Shown here one piece after another: positions 44,221 through 52,787 of a stretch of DNA of 64,000 nt. The DNA is from Rhizobium sp. NXC14. Its GTDB lineage: Bacteria > Pseudomonadota > Alphaproteobacteria > Rhizobiales > Rhizobiaceae. The DNA is taken from contig NZ_CP021030.1 in assembly GCF_002117485.1 (NCBI RefSeq), positions 65,001 to 129,000 on the forward strand, given 5' to 3'. Below the pieces are notes generated by a model. It made no database searches, had not been told where the DNA came from, and saw only the letters and a program-made list of their open reading frames with translations. How positions within the stretch are numbered: the stretch's first letter is position 1; the number at the start of each line of letters is the position of its first letter. The translations under genes were made by a program, and so were the position numbers.

Positions 44221-45924
44221 TTATTCGCCGCTGCGGTTCTTCAGGGCTGCGCCCAGGATGTCGCCGAGCGAAGCGCCCGAGTCGGACGAACCGAACTGAG
44301 CGACGGCTTCCTTCTCTTCCGCAATCTCCAGAGCCTTGATGGACAGCATGATCTTGCGGTCCTTCTTGGAGAAGTTGGTGACGCGGGCGTCGACGATCTG
44401 GCCGACCGAGAAGCGCTCAGGGCGCTGCTCGTCGCGGTCACGGGCGAGATCGGCGCGACGGATGAAGGAAGTGATATCCTCGTGATTGACGAGCTTCACT
44501 TCGATGCCGCCGTCGTTGATGGCGATGACTTCGCAGGAAACAACTGCGTTCTTGCGCAGGTCGCCCGAAGCTGCTGCTTCACCAACCGAGTCCTTGCCGA
44601 GCTGCTTGATGCCGAGCGAGATGCGTTCCTTCTCGACATCGACGTCGAGAACGACAGCCTTGACGACGTCACCCTTGTTGTACTCCTCGATGACCTGCTC
44701 GCCCGGACGATTCCAGTCGAGGTCGGAGAGGTGCACCATGCCGTCGACATCGCCGTCGAGGCCGATGAACAGGCCGAATTCGGTCTTGTTCTTGACTTCG
44801 CCTTCGACTTCAGTGCCGGCCGGATGGCTGCGGGCGAATGCTGCCCACGGGTTTTCCAGCGTCTGCTTGAGGCCGAGCGAAATACGGCGCTTGGACGGAT
44901 CGACCTCGAGAACGACGACTTCGACTTCCTGGCTCGTGGACAGGATCTTGCCGGGGTGAACGTTCTTCTTGGTCCAGGACATTTCCGAGATGTGGATCAG
45001 GCCTTCGATGCCCGGCTCCAGCTCGACGAACGCACCGTAATCCGTAATGTTCGTGACGGTACCGGAAATCTTCTTGCCTTCCGGATATTTCGCCTGGATG
45101 CCATCCCACGGATCGCTCTCGAGCTGCTTCATGCCGAGCGAGATGCGGTGGGTTTCCTGGTTGATACGGATGATCTGAACCTTGACCTGCTGGCCGATGT
45201 TCAGGATTTCCGACGGATGGTTCACACGGCGCCATGCCATGTCGGTGACGTGCAGCAGGCCGTCGATGCCGCCGAGGTCGACGAACGCACCGTAATCGGT
45301 GATGTTCTTGACGACGCCGTCAACAACCTGGCCTTCTTCGAGGTTCTGAACGATTTCAGAACGCTGCTCGGCACGGGACTCTTCCAGAACCGTACGGCGC
45401 GAAACCACGATGTTGCCGCGGCGCTTGTCCATCTTGAGGATTTCGAAGGGCTGCGGGTTGTGCATCAGCGGCGTGACGTCGCGGATCGGGCGGATGTCGA
45501 CCTGCGAACGCGGCAGGAAGGCGATCGCGCCGTCGAGGTCGACGGTGAAGCCGCCCTTGACCTGGTTGAAGATCACGCCTTCGACGCGCTCGCCGGCTTC
45601 GAACTTGGCTTCGAGCTTGATCCAGCTTTCTTCGCGGCGAGCCTTCTCGCGCGACAGAACGGCTTCACCAAGCGCGTTTTCGATGCGCTCGACATAGACT
45701 TCGACTTCGTCGCCGACCTTCAGCGAACCGTCCTTGGCGCGTGCGCCGAATTCCTTGAGCGCGATGCGGCCTTCGACCTTGAGGCCGACGTCGACAACGG
45801 CGACATCCTTTTCGATGCCCGTGACGATACCCTTGGTGACATAGCCTTCAGCCAGATCGTTCTTGGCAAAGGACTCTTCGAGAAGGGCCGCGAAATCCTC
45901 GCGAGAGGGAGTTGCTACTGACAT
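44221..45924 (-). CDS. rpsA: 30S ribosomal protein S1, 567 aa
   Basis: Six S1 RNA-binding repeats are visible, with repeated motifs such as GFTVDLDGAIAFLPRSQVD, YGAFVDLGGIDGLLHVTDM and YGAFVELEPGIEGLIHISEM. The ATG at 45924 follows GCAGGAGATTTT and yields a protein starting MSVATPSRED, the normal length for rhizobia; the frame is open for 13 more codons. S1 binds mRNA on the small subunit to help initiation. It lies downstream of cmk, as in most proteobacteria, and may be autoregulated through its leader. Confidence 0.97.
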   Translation of the reverse strand: MSVATPSREDFAALLEESFAKNDLAEGYVTKGIVTGIEKDVAVVDVGLKVEGRIALKEFGARAKDGSLKVGDEVEVYVERIENALGEAVLSREKARREESWIKLEAKFEAGERVEGVIFNQVKGGFTVDLDGAIAFLPRSQVDIRPIRDVTPLMHNPQPFEILKMDKRRGNIVVSRRTVLEESRAEQRSEIVQNLEEGQVVDGVVKNITDYGAFVDLGGIDGLLHVTDMAWRRVNHPSEILNIGQQVKVQIIRINQETHRISLGMKQLESDPWDGIQAKYPEGKKISGTVTNITDYGAFVELEPGIEGLIHISEMSWTKKNVHPGKILSTSQEVEVVVLEVDPSKRRISLGLKQTLENPWAAFARSHPAGTEVEGEVKNKTEFGLFIGLDGDVDGMVHLSDLDWNRPGEQVIEEYNKGDVVKAVVLDVDVEKERISLGIKQLGKDSVGEAAASGDLRKNAVVSCEVIAINDGGIEVKLVNHEDITSFIRRADLARDRDEQRPERFSVGQIVDARVTNFSKKDRKIMLSIKALEIAEEKEAVAQFGSSDSGASLGDILGAALKNRSGE

Positions 45925-46059
45925 AAAATCTCCTGCGTGGCCTTCGAAAGCTTCAAGGCCCACGTATGCGCCGGTTGGTTCGAGTTGAATGGGCCTGAAC
46001 CCAGTCCGCCCTCTTTCACGAAGGCAATCCGGCGCTTGGACGGAATTTCAGGCTGCATT

Positions 46060-46094
46060 AAAGCGATCCATGCGTCTGAGCATGCAAAATCGCT
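46060..46094 (-). promoter_or_regulatory. Hairpin in the cmk-rpsA spacer
   Basis: AAGCGAT at 46060-46066 pairs with ATCGCTT at 46088-46094 and inner ATGC/GCAT bases extend it. On the minus strand TTTAATG follows. It lies six bases after the cmk stop, about 135 bp before rpsA: a partial terminator for cmk or a leader structure for S1. Confidence 0.4.
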
Positions 46095-46099
46095 TGAAT

Positions 46100-46747
46100 T
46101 TAGGCATTTCGGCTCAAGACCGCATCGATGATCGATTGAGCGGCTTGGAACGCGGCCTCTATACTCATTTCCGACGTATCAAGCAAGTGCGCATCATCGG
46201 CTGGTTTCAAAGGGCTGTCGGCCCGTCCCATGTCGCGTTCGTCGCGCCGCTTGACGTCCTCGAAAATCGCATCGAAATCCGCCGTCGCCCCCTTGCCGAG
46301 GATCTCATCGTAACGCCGTCTGGCGCGCACCTCCGGCGACGCCGTCACATAGAGCTTGACCGGCGCATCCGGGCATACGACCGTGCCGATATCGCGTCCG
46401 TCGAGCACCGTGCCCGGCGTCTTTGCCGCAAACCGACGCTGCGCCTCAACCAGGGCCCGGCGCACCGTCGGCATGACAGCGATTTTCGAGGCGGCTTCGC
46501 CGATCTCGTGTCGGGAAAGTATATCGCGATCCAGCCCGGCAAGTTCAACCTCCCGCGCGATCTTTTCCGCCACCGCCTCGTCGTCGAGCGGCAGGCCGGC
46601 ATCGAGCAGCGCCTTGGCGGTCGCGCGGTAAGTCAGGCCCGTGTCGAGATGGTGAAAGCCGTATCGTTCAGCGATAAGACGCGAAAGCGTCCCCTTGCCG
46701 GCCGCCGCCGGACCGTCGATGGCGATGGTGAAACTCTTTGTTGCCAT
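46100..46747 (-). CDS. cmk: Cytidylate kinase, 215 aa
   Basis: P-loop [19 protein letters not shown] at residues about 7-25, then [34 protein letters not shown] and [20 protein letters not shown], all typical for Cmk. It phosphorylates CMP and dCMP. The ATG at 46747 begins [12 protein letters not shown]; the frame extends upstream without family similarity. The usual upstream partner aroA is not present here: the 387 bp before cmk hold no recognisable gene. Confidence 0.95.
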   Translation of the reverse strand: MATKSFTIAIDGPAAAGKGTLSRLIAERYGFHHLDTGLTYRATAKALLDAGLPLDDEAVAEKIAREVELAGLDRDILSRHEIGEAASKIAVMPTVRRALVEAQRRFAAKTPGTVLDGRDIGTVVCPDAPVKLYVTASPEVRARRRYDEILGKGATADFDAIFEDVKRRDERDMGRADSPLKPADDAHLLDTSEMSIEAAFQAAQSIIDAVLSRNA

Positions 46748-47134
46748 GGGGATCAATCCTGCAATGATGCGCCGGGAGGCGCCGAAGGGGTCATCCTGCG
46801 CGGATGCGACTGGAACAGCTGGAAGCTGGCGGCGGGCTGCGGCACAGAGCCATGCATCGCGTAATCCTCTGTAACTGCAGCGCATTTCTTCCGAAGCGTC
46901 GGCCTGGCCGGCTGCTGCCTTCGTCCGCTTCTTCTACCGCCGCGGCTCGTTACCACAAACGCCGTCAGCGGTCATCCGCCAGCCGGCGAAAACGGCCGCA
47001 CGGAGATGATAAAGTTTGGCTTTGACATGGGAAGCCACAGCGATTAAGGGGACCGGCTTATAAATTCCGATGGAACGCCGGCTTGCACGGCATTTTGCCG
47101 AATCGCGGATTCGGCCATTCTCACGAGGCTTATA
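46748..47134. other. 387-bp gap without a supported gene
   Basis: The gap lies between divergent cmk and the TIGR02300 gene. Short ORFs here (for instance 46753-46956 minus) have no family features. It must hold promoters in both directions. In many rhizobia aroA occupies this place; no AroA motif was seen in any frame. Confidence 0.6.
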
Positions 47135-47518
47135 GTGGCGAAAGCGGAACTTGGAACCAAGCGCACCGATCCGGAAACCGGCAAGAAGTTTTATGATCTG
47201 AACCGAGATCCGATCGTTTCCCCTTATACCGGCAAGTCCTATCCCCTGTCCTTCTTCGAGGAAACCTCGGCGATCGCTGATGTTGCCGAAGAAGACGAGG
47301 TCGCGGAAGTCGATACCGAAAACACCGAAGTCGAACTGGTTTCGCTCGAGGATGCCGATGACGCCGCCGGCGGCGACGACATCCCTGATATCGGCGATGA
47401 CGATGTCGAAATCGAAGGCGACGACGATGACGACACCTTCCTCACGCCTGACGAAGACGACGATGACGACGACATGAGCGACATCATCGGCGTGACCGGC
47501 GACGAAGACGAAGTCTGA
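47135..47518 (+). CDS. TIGR02300 (FYDLN acid domain) family protein, 127 aa
   Basis: The N-terminus AELGTKRTDPETGKKFYDLN followed by RDPIVSPYTGKSYPLSFF matches this alphaproteobacterial family; the rest is a strongly acidic Asp/Glu tail (DDDVEIEGDDDDD). GTG start at 47135 with a GAGG site upstream. Function unknown; cytoplasmic. The long acidic tail may bind basic proteins or metal. Followed by an intrinsic terminator. Confidence 0.9.
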   Translation: MAKAELGTKRTDPETGKKFYDLNRDPIVSPYTGKSYPLSFFEETSAIADVAEEDEVAEVDTENTEVELVSLEDADDAAGGDDIPDIGDDDVEIEGDDDDDTFLTPDEDDDDDDMSDIIGVTGDEDEV

Positions 47519-47529
47519 TCAGACAAATG

Positions 47530-47568
47530 CCGGCCCGGATGACAAAAAATTTCCGGGTCGGATTTTTT
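47530..47568 (+). terminator. Intrinsic terminator after the TIGR02300 gene
   Basis: CCGGCCCGGA and TCCGGGTCGG pair (one G-U) around a 12-base loop, followed by ATTTTTTAGG. It starts 11 bp after the stop codon. Confidence 0.85.
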
Positions 47569-47666
47569 AGGCTTGCTATCTGCGAAAACCGCAAGTAAGA
47601 AGCCGCCACTCCAGAGGAAACGCCCTCCGGAGCATCCCAGGACCGGCCACGCCGGACTGCCTTGAT

Positions 47667-47742
<76 letters not shown>

Positions 47743-47845
47743 GCCTACGCTCTTCGAGCTTCGGCTCGGCAAGCCGGAAGGCTTGGCGGACGAAGACGAG
47801 AAGGAAGCGGAGGCTGCCGCGACGAAGTTGCGAAGCAACGTAGGC
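47743..47845. repeat. Imperfect inverted repeat abutting the tRNA-Ala 3' end
   Basis: GCCTACGCTCTTCG at 47743-47756 pairs with CGAAGCAACGTAGGC at 47831-47845 with few mismatches. It begins on the first base after the tRNA CCA and ends 16 bp before the GIY-YIG gene. Internal CTTCG/CGAAG motifs could make further hairpins. It may be the end of a small tRNA-associated element. Confidence 0.6.
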
Positions 47846-47861
47846 GGGCCGCGATTCCTTC

Positions 47862-48101
47862 ATGAAATATGTCTACATTCTCCATAGCATCACCTTTCCG
47901 GATCGCTATTACGTTGGCGTGACGGGCGACCTTAAGTCGCGTCTGGCAAAACACAATGCTGGAGAGGACTCGCACACTTCAAAATACGTCCCTTGGTCTC
48001 TGAAGACCTATCTCGCTTTCTCCGACGAAGCTCAGGCCTTTGCCTTTGAGAGGTACTTGAAGTCGGCATCCGGCAGAGCATTCGCAAAGAAAAGACTTTA
48101 A
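47862..48101 (+). CDS. GIY-YIG nuclease superfamily protein, 79 aa
   Basis: Single-domain GIY-YIG protein: YVYILHS (the GIY strand) and YYVGVTGDLKSRLAKHN (the YIG strand with the Arg), then HTSKYVPWSLKTYLAF and ERYLKSASGRAFAKKRL with the Glu and Lys of the active site. Such UPF0213-like proteins are probable nucleases without a firmly known role. It starts 120 bp after tRNA-Ala in the same direction, separated by an inverted repeat. No strong ribosome-binding site is visible, although CGATTCCTTC precedes the ATG. Confidence 0.88.
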   Translation: MKYVYILHSITFPDRYYVGVTGDLKSRLAKHNAGEDSHTSKYVPWSLKTYLAFSDEAQAFAFERYLKSASGRAFAKKRL

Positions 48102-48153
48102 CAGCCCGCCAACTCCGGCAGGCCGCTCCCACAGCCTGCCGGCGTCTTTTGTC

Positions 48154-48390
48154 TCAAGCCTCCACGATCGCTGCTGTCAACCGCTTCACCACCGGCAGCA
48201 CCAATAGCAGCACGGGAAAGGCGATTGCCCAGGAGAGAGCCCAGGCGGATGGCCACATGGCAAGTGCAGCCGTCGTGAGGCCCTGTGCTCTGACGATGCT
48301 GATCGCCGAGACGACGGATGTCATCAGCAGCGAGAGGATGAGCGGCATGACGATCGAGTTGTAACGCTTGGGGAGTTTGCCTTTGGGCAT
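48154..48390 (-). CDS. DUF2798-type small membrane protein, 78 aa
   Basis: Two hydrophobic helices: IVMPLILSLLMTSVVSAISIV (residues about 13-33) and WALSWAIAFPVLLLVLPVV (about 50-68), after a basic MPKGKLPKRYN start. Length and layout fit DUF2798 inner-membrane proteins, often found as single genes. GGAG lies upstream of the ATG at 48390; the frame extends further but without a site. Function unknown. Confidence 0.85.
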   Translation of the reverse strand: MPKGKLPKRYNSIVMPLILSLLMTSVVSAISIVRAQGLTTAALAMWPSAWALSWAIAFPVLLLVLPVVKRLTAAIVEA

Positions 48391-48620
48391 TTTAATCTCC
48401 GTAAGATGCCGATCGAATAATCGCGCAGCGCCGACCGGCGGGTTGCGCGTTGATTGACGTAAACGCTTACGGAGCTTCGGTCTGAAGCGACGCCGTTTTA
48501 TCGCCGAAAAAATGCGGCCGTGCAAGCGCCCGTCTCGGCCAATCCTTTGCCAATTCCTCAAGAAGAGGACTTATCCTTCGTGCAAGAATCTCAGTGATTC
48601 GGCTTCAGGACCTTCGACCA

Positions 48621-49337
48621 ATGACCAGAGCAAGACGCCGCCGTATCATTCGTACACGACGAACTCTGACCGGGCTCGCCCTCGTCGGTTCAATTTCGTT
48701 TCTGGCCGGCATGACCGATGCGACCGGGCTGCTGCTGACCGGCGATTTCGTCTCCTTCATGACGGGGAATACGACGCGCGCCGCACTCGCCTTGAGCCAG
48801 GGCAATCTTTATCATGCGGCGGTGCTGATCTCCGCCATTCTCGTTTTCGTGCTCGGCAATGCGGCCGGCATCGTCATCGCCCATGTCTCCGAGCGGCGCA
48901 TCTTCGTCGTGCTCGGCTGCGTCGGCGCCCTTCTGGCGCTTGCTTCGATGACGACGGCTGAGGGCCTGATGCTCGCGCGGTTCTACATGATCGTTTTATC
49001 CATGGGCATGGTGAACGCCGCCGTCGAACATATCGAAGGCCTGCCGATCGGCCTGACTTATGTGACAGGCGCGCTGTCGCGTTTCGGCCGCGGCATCGGC
49101 CGCTGGATCATCGGCGATCGCCGTATCGAATGGACGATCCAGATCGTGCCCTGGGGCGGCATGGTGCTCGGCGCGATCGCCGGTGCGGTCCTGACGCGGC
49201 TGAGCGGCGCCCATGCCTTGTGGCTGGTCTCCATCTTTGCCATGGCGCTGGCGCTTGCCACCATGTTCATTCCCCGGCCGCTTCAGCGGCGCTTCAACCA
49301 GAAGCTCGCGCCGCACCACACGGGCGCCCTGCGCTAG
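48621..49337 (+). CDS. DUF1275 (YoaK-type) integral membrane protein, 238 aa
   Basis: Begins MTRARRRR, then about six membrane segments: LTGLALVGSISFLAGMTDATG (with the GMTDATG motif typical of DUF1275 near residue 30), FVSFMTGNTTRAAL, AAVLISAILVFVLGNAAGIVI split at 70-90, and later VPWGGMVLGAIAGAVLTRL. Role unknown; some annotation pipelines call the family putative permeases. ATG 48621 chosen; a GTG at 48594 is in frame upstream. Confidence 0.88.
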   Translation: MTRARRRRIIRTRRTLTGLALVGSISFLAGMTDATGLLLTGDFVSFMTGNTTRAALALSQGNLYHAAVLISAILVFVLGNAAGIVIAHVSERRIFVVLGCVGALLALASMTTAEGLMLARFYMIVLSMGMVNAAVEHIEGLPIGLTYVTGALSRFGRGIGRWIIGDRRIEWTIQIVPWGGMVLGAIAGAVLTRLSGAHALWLVSIFAMALALATMFIPRPLQRRFNQKLAPHHTGALR

Positions 49338-49413
49338 AGATAGGACCCGTCGCATTCCTGTTACCGTCGAATCGGATAGGAAGGACCGCCGCCGATCTTC
49401 AAGGGAGTAGGTC

Positions 49414-50202
49414 TTGTTCGTTATTTCGAAGCTTGTCTGGATTCTTGCCCAGCCTCTGTCGCTGGCATTCATTCTTGTCTTCTTCGCCTTTGCCGCCAGC
49501 CTCCTGCGCTGGCGCAGCTTGAGCATTCTCAGCGCGATGGCTTCAGTCGTCATCCTCTTCGTCACGCTCTACACCACGGCCGGAAACCTTCTGATGCAGG
49601 ATCTCGAGGAGCGGTTTCCAAAACCCGCAGCCGACCCTGATAGCCTGCAATGCATGATCGTGCTCGGCGGCGCCTTCGAAAACGAGGTGAATACGGTGCG
49701 TCACGGCATTGAATTCAACCCTGCCGCCGACCGCTTCGTCGAAGCCCTGCGGCTCGCGCAGAAATTTCCGCAGTCGCGGATTCTGATCTCGGGCGGCGAC
49801 GGCTCACTCTCAGGCATTTACGAAGGCGATGCGGCGGCATCCGAGCGCTTCTTCCCGCTCTTCGGCATCGCGAGGGATCGCCTGATCGAGGAGCGGCAAT
49901 CGCGCACAACCTTCGAAAATGCCGTCAATACCAAGGAATTCCTGGCGAGCCAGGGGCTTTCCAATTGCCTGCTGATCACCTCGGGCTTCCATATGCCGCG
50001 TTCCGTCGGCATCTTTCGTAAGCTCGGCATCGACATCGTGCCCTGGCCGACCGACTATCGGACCGACGGGCAGGTTCGTCTGAGCCTGGATTTCACCCAG
50101 CCGAACCTCAATGCCCAGAATATGGCAACGGCGATCCGCGAATGGTACGGCCTGGTCGGCTACTATCTCGCCGGCCGGACGTCGGAGCTTTATCCGCGCT
50201 AA
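49414..50202 (+). CDS. YdcF family (DUF218) membrane protein, 262 aa
   Basis: Two N-terminal membrane segments (about 10-28 and 36-58) lead to a DUF218 domain: CMIVLGGAFENE near 80, SRILISGGDGSLSG near 120, RQSRTTFENAVNT near 160 and CLLITSGFHMPRSVGIFRK near 185. These fit YdcF/SanA-like proteins linked to envelope upkeep. TTG start supported by AAGGGAG seven bases upstream. Single gene; the next gene is convergent two bases away. Confidence 0.88.
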   Translation: MFVISKLVWILAQPLSLAFILVFFAFAASLLRWRSLSILSAMASVVILFVTLYTTAGNLLMQDLEERFPKPAADPDSLQCMIVLGGAFENEVNTVRHGIEFNPAADRFVEALRLAQKFPQSRILISGGDGSLSGIYEGDAAASERFFPLFGIARDRLIEERQSRTTFENAVNTKEFLASQGLSNCLLITSGFHMPRSVGIFRKLGIDIVPWPTDYRTDGQVRLSLDFTQPNLNAQNMATAIREWYGLVGYYLAGRTSELYPR

Positions 50203-50204
50203 GC

Positions 50205-50678
50205 TTATTTCTTCGAGATGGTGACGAATTTCGTGCCGCGCACACGCGCGGTCACGATGCAGGGATCGCCTTCGGTGCGGTCGCAGAAACGCGGATGCAT
50301 CTGCATCGCCAGCACCATGTTGCCGAAGCGTTGGACGAAGTCGTAGCCGTAGATCTGCGCCGTCGCGATCATGAAATAACCGCCTTCTGCGACCTGCAGA
50401 TAGAAGTTATAGGTGCAGCCGTCGTCGTTGCATTGCGGCCCCTTCTGCCCGTCGCAGGTCAGCTGGCCTTCATTGACCACGGCGTCGATCAGCCCGTCAT
50501 TGTTGATGTCCTGCCGGGTGATGAAGCCGTCGGCGAATTCGGCCGCCTTGCACTGTTCCTGGAAATGCTTCTTTTCGTAGATCTCGGGATCGGAGATCAG
50601 CGATTGCTGGGCAAGCGCGGCAACCGGCATGGCAAGCAACAGGACGATGTTGAGAACGGCGAGCACCAGCGTTTTCAC
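50205..50678 (-). CDS. Periplasmic protein with an EF-hand-like motif, 157 aa
   Basis: Signal peptide VKTLVLAVLNIVLLLAMPVAALAQ (shown as KTLVLAVLNIVLLLAM and PVAALAQ), then a mature domain with an EF-hand-like calcium loop DINNDGLID (near residue 58) and four or more cysteines (CKAA, LTCDG, PQCNDDGCTY, RFCDRT, PCIV). GTG start at 50678 follows AGAGGAAAG; the ATG at 50762 would place the signal too far in. I do not recognise the family. It may be a small Ca-binding exported protein. Confidence 0.75.
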   Translation of the reverse strand: MKTLVLAVLNIVLLLAMPVAALAQQSLISDPEIYEKKHFQEQCKAAEFADGFITRQDINNDGLIDAVVNEGQLTCDGQKGPQCNDDGCTYNFYLQVAEGGYFMIATAQIYGYDFVQRFGNMVLAMQMHPRFCDRTEGDPCIVTARVRGTKFVTISKK

Positions 50679-50856
50679 AAGCTTTCCTCTTTTGGACAAA
50701 GGCTCCGTAGTCCATGCATGCGGCCCAAAACTGTGCAGCAGTTTCTGGATAGTGACATGCATCGAATAAAGACCGATGCTTTATGGCCGCGCCGCCTTGC
50801 GCCGCCCTTGCCGCCATGGTTCTTTCCGGAAACTGTTCGCCGGTCCCGGGGTCCGC

Positions 50857-51492
50857 ATGTCCTTGCTTGTCTATCTCGATTATGCCGGTATTGCGCTGTT
50901 TGCCGCGACAGGCGCGCTCGCCGCTTCGCGCAAGCAGCTCGATCTGATCGGCTTTCTGTTTTTCGCCATGGTGACGGGAACCGGCGGCGGCACGGTGCGC
51001 GACATCGTGCTCGGCCGCGTGCCGGTCTTCTGGGTATTGAACCCCGCCTATATCCTCGTCTGCTGCATCATGGGCGTGATTGTCTTCTTCACCGCCCACC
51101 TGCTGGAATCGCGTTATCGCCTGCTGATCTGGCTGGATGCGATCGGTCTTGCCGCCTATTGCGTGCTCGGCGCCGCCAAGGGCCTTGCCGCCACCGGCTC
51201 GCCGACCATCGCGATCGTCACCGGTACATTGACGGCAACCTTCGGCGGCATCCTGCGCGATCTGATGGCAAACGAGCCTTCGGTGCTGTTGCGGCCGGAA
51301 ATCTATGTGACGGCGGCGCTGATCGGCGCCGGCGTGTTTACATTCGCCAACGCGCTGGGGATGCCGCTCTATCAGGCCTCGGGCTGCGGTGTCGTGGCGG
51401 CCTTTGCTGTTCGCGGCGGCGCTCTTTGGTTCGGTTGGACCTTCCCGATCTACAAACACAAGCCCGGTCGGCATCCAGACGATGTGATGTGA
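50857..51492 (+). CDS. UPF0126 / trimeric intracellular cation channel-like membrane protein, 211 aa
   Basis: Two repeats of three membrane helices, each with a glycine-rich GTGGGTVRDIVLGRVPVFW (about 43-61) or ATFGGILRDLMANEPSVLL (about 128-146) motif, as in bacterial TRIC / YadS proteins. Inner-membrane, probably passing K+ or other small solutes. ATG at 50857 gives a protein starting MSLLVYLDYAGIALFA; upstream frame has no family match. Confidence 0.92.
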   Translation: MSLLVYLDYAGIALFAATGALAASRKQLDLIGFLFFAMVTGTGGGTVRDIVLGRVPVFWVLNPAYILVCCIMGVIVFFTAHLLESRYRLLIWLDAIGLAAYCVLGAAKGLAATGSPTIAIVTGTLTATFGGILRDLMANEPSVLLRPEIYVTAALIGAGVFTFANALGMPLYQASGCGVVAAFAVRGGALWFGWTFPIYKHKPGRHPDDVM

Positions 51493-51507
51493 ATCTTTTA
51501 GGTGCCC

Positions 51508-51927
51508 TCAGCCTTGCTTGGCCCGCAGGCGGATCACCACGTCGACATGAGCGATCTCCATGCCTTCGGGCGGCTCCGGCAGATTGCCGATCGTCAGGTT
51601 GCTGACGGGAATGTCGAGCACCTCATTATGACCTTCGATGAAGAAATGATGGTGGTCGGAAACATTGGTGTCGAAATAGGTCTTGGCGCTCTCGACGGCG
51701 AGAACGCGGATGAGACCGGCTTCGGTGAACTGGTGCAGCGTATTGTAGACCGTCGCCAGCGAAACCGGCACGCCGGCGGCAACCGCCTCCTCATGCAGTT
51801 CCTCGACGGTCAAATGCCGGTCGCCCTTGGCAAACAGGAGGTCACCGAGCGCGACGCGCTGGCGTGTAGGGCGCAGGCCCGCGCCGCGCAGCCTTACCTC
51901 TATTGCGATCGGGAGTGTACCCGTCAT
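51508..51927 (-). CDS. irr: Fur-family iron response regulator Irr, 139 aa
   Basis: Fur-type winged helix: LRPTRQRVALGDLLF near 18-32 and SLATVYNTLHQFTEAGLIR near 56-74, followed by the dimerisation part with SDHHHFFIEGHNE, whose histidines are the haem/metal site of rhizobial Irr. It lacks the Cys-Pro haem motif of Bradyrhizobium Irr. Known role of the family: repress iron-heavy functions and activate uptake under low iron. ATG at 51927 has GGAG nine bases upstream; a GTG at 51933 is possible. Divergent from fabA, an arrangement common in rhizobia. Confidence 0.92.
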   Translation of the reverse strand: MTGTLPIAIEVRLRGAGLRPTRQRVALGDLLFAKGDRHLTVEELHEEAVAAGVPVSLATVYNTLHQFTEAGLIRVLAVESAKTYFDTNVSDHHHFFIEGHNEVLDIPVSNLTIGNLPEPPEGMEIAHVDVVIRLRAKQG

Positions 51928-52228
51928 CAACACGAACTCCGATTATTCCTGCATAAAGCAATCATGTTTCTTCAAGCGGTATAACTTTTGCATCGGAGCC
52001 TTTCAATAGTTCAGTGGGGACAGGAGCCTGATAAACGCGGCAAAAACGGGCTTTTGATGCAAATAGGTCTGGTCGCAGCTCTGGCCTTCCTGTATGCGAC
52101 CACCAAATAATGGCGTAAGCCTGGTCCAAACCGATGAATGAAGCTGCCTTGCTTGTGCTTCATTTTCTGAAGAACTTGGACTACACGTTCACATCCATCG
52201 GCTTCACGCGGGGGGAAAAAGAAATTTT
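51928..52228. promoter_or_regulatory. Divergent irr / fabA promoter region
   Basis: 301 bp without a gene. It must contain promoters for irr on the minus strand and for the fabA-fabB-fabI operon on the plus strand. I could not assign a confident -35/-10 pair or an Irr binding box by eye. Confidence 0.5.
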
Positions 52229-52744
52229 ATGACCACCAGACAGTCCAGTTTCTCGTATGAAGAACTCATCGCTTGCGCCCATGGCGAGCTGTTCGGACCC
52301 GGTAATGCGCAGCTGCCGCTGCCGCCCATGCTGATGGTTCACCGCATCACGGACATCTCCGAAACGGGCGGCGCCTTCGACAAGGGTTATCTCAGGGCCG
52401 AATACGACGTACGCCCCGACGACTGGTATTTCCCCTGCCATTTCGAAGGCAATCCGATTATGCCGGGCTGCCTCGGCCTCGACGGCATGTGGCAGCTGAC
52501 CGGTTTCTTCCTGGGCTGGCTCGGCGAGGAAGGTCGCGGCATGGCGCTTTCAACCGGCGAAGTGAAGTTCAAGGGCATGGTCCGGCCGCATACCAAACTG
52601 ATCGAATACGGCATCGACTTCAAGCGCGTCATGCGCGGTCGCCTCGTGCTCGGCACGGCCGACGGCTGGCTGAAGGCGGACGGCGAGACCATATACCAGG
52701 CGTCCGACCTTCGCGTCGGTCTATCGAAAGACAAGACCGCCTGA
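52229..52744 (+). CDS. fabA: Beta-hydroxydecanoyl-ACP dehydratase/isomerase, 171 aa
   Basis: FabA hot-dog protein of normal length: [10 protein letters not shown] near 33, [20 protein letters not shown] given in part with the catalytic His near 70, and [14 protein letters not shown] with the catalytic Asp near 84. It makes trans-2 and cis-3-decenoyl-ACP, the branch to unsaturated fatty acids. GGGGGGAAAAAG lies upstream of the ATG. First gene of the fabA-fabB-fabI operon. Confidence 0.97.
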   Translation: MTTRQSSFSYEELIACAHGELFGPGNAQLPLPPMLMVHRITDISETGGAFDKGYLRAEYDVRPDDWYFPCHFEGNPIMPGCLGLDGMWQLTGFFLGWLGEEGRGMALSTGEVKFKGMVRPHTKLIEYGIDFKRVMRGRLVLGTADGWLKADGETIYQASDLRVGLSKDKTA

Positions 52745-52787
52745 CGGCATTTCGAGCGGCTGACGAAAACAACAAAGGTTTGATCAG

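Noticed and set aside
46753..46956. 67-aa minus-strand ORF upstream of cmk, considered as an aroA remnant
   Set aside because: No AroA motif such as the conserved GDKSISHR region, and the composition is not protein-like.
47370..47517. GAC/GAT-rich repetitive stretch that looks like a simple repeat
   Set aside because: It encodes the poly-Asp/Glu tail of the TIGR02300 protein and needs no other explanation.
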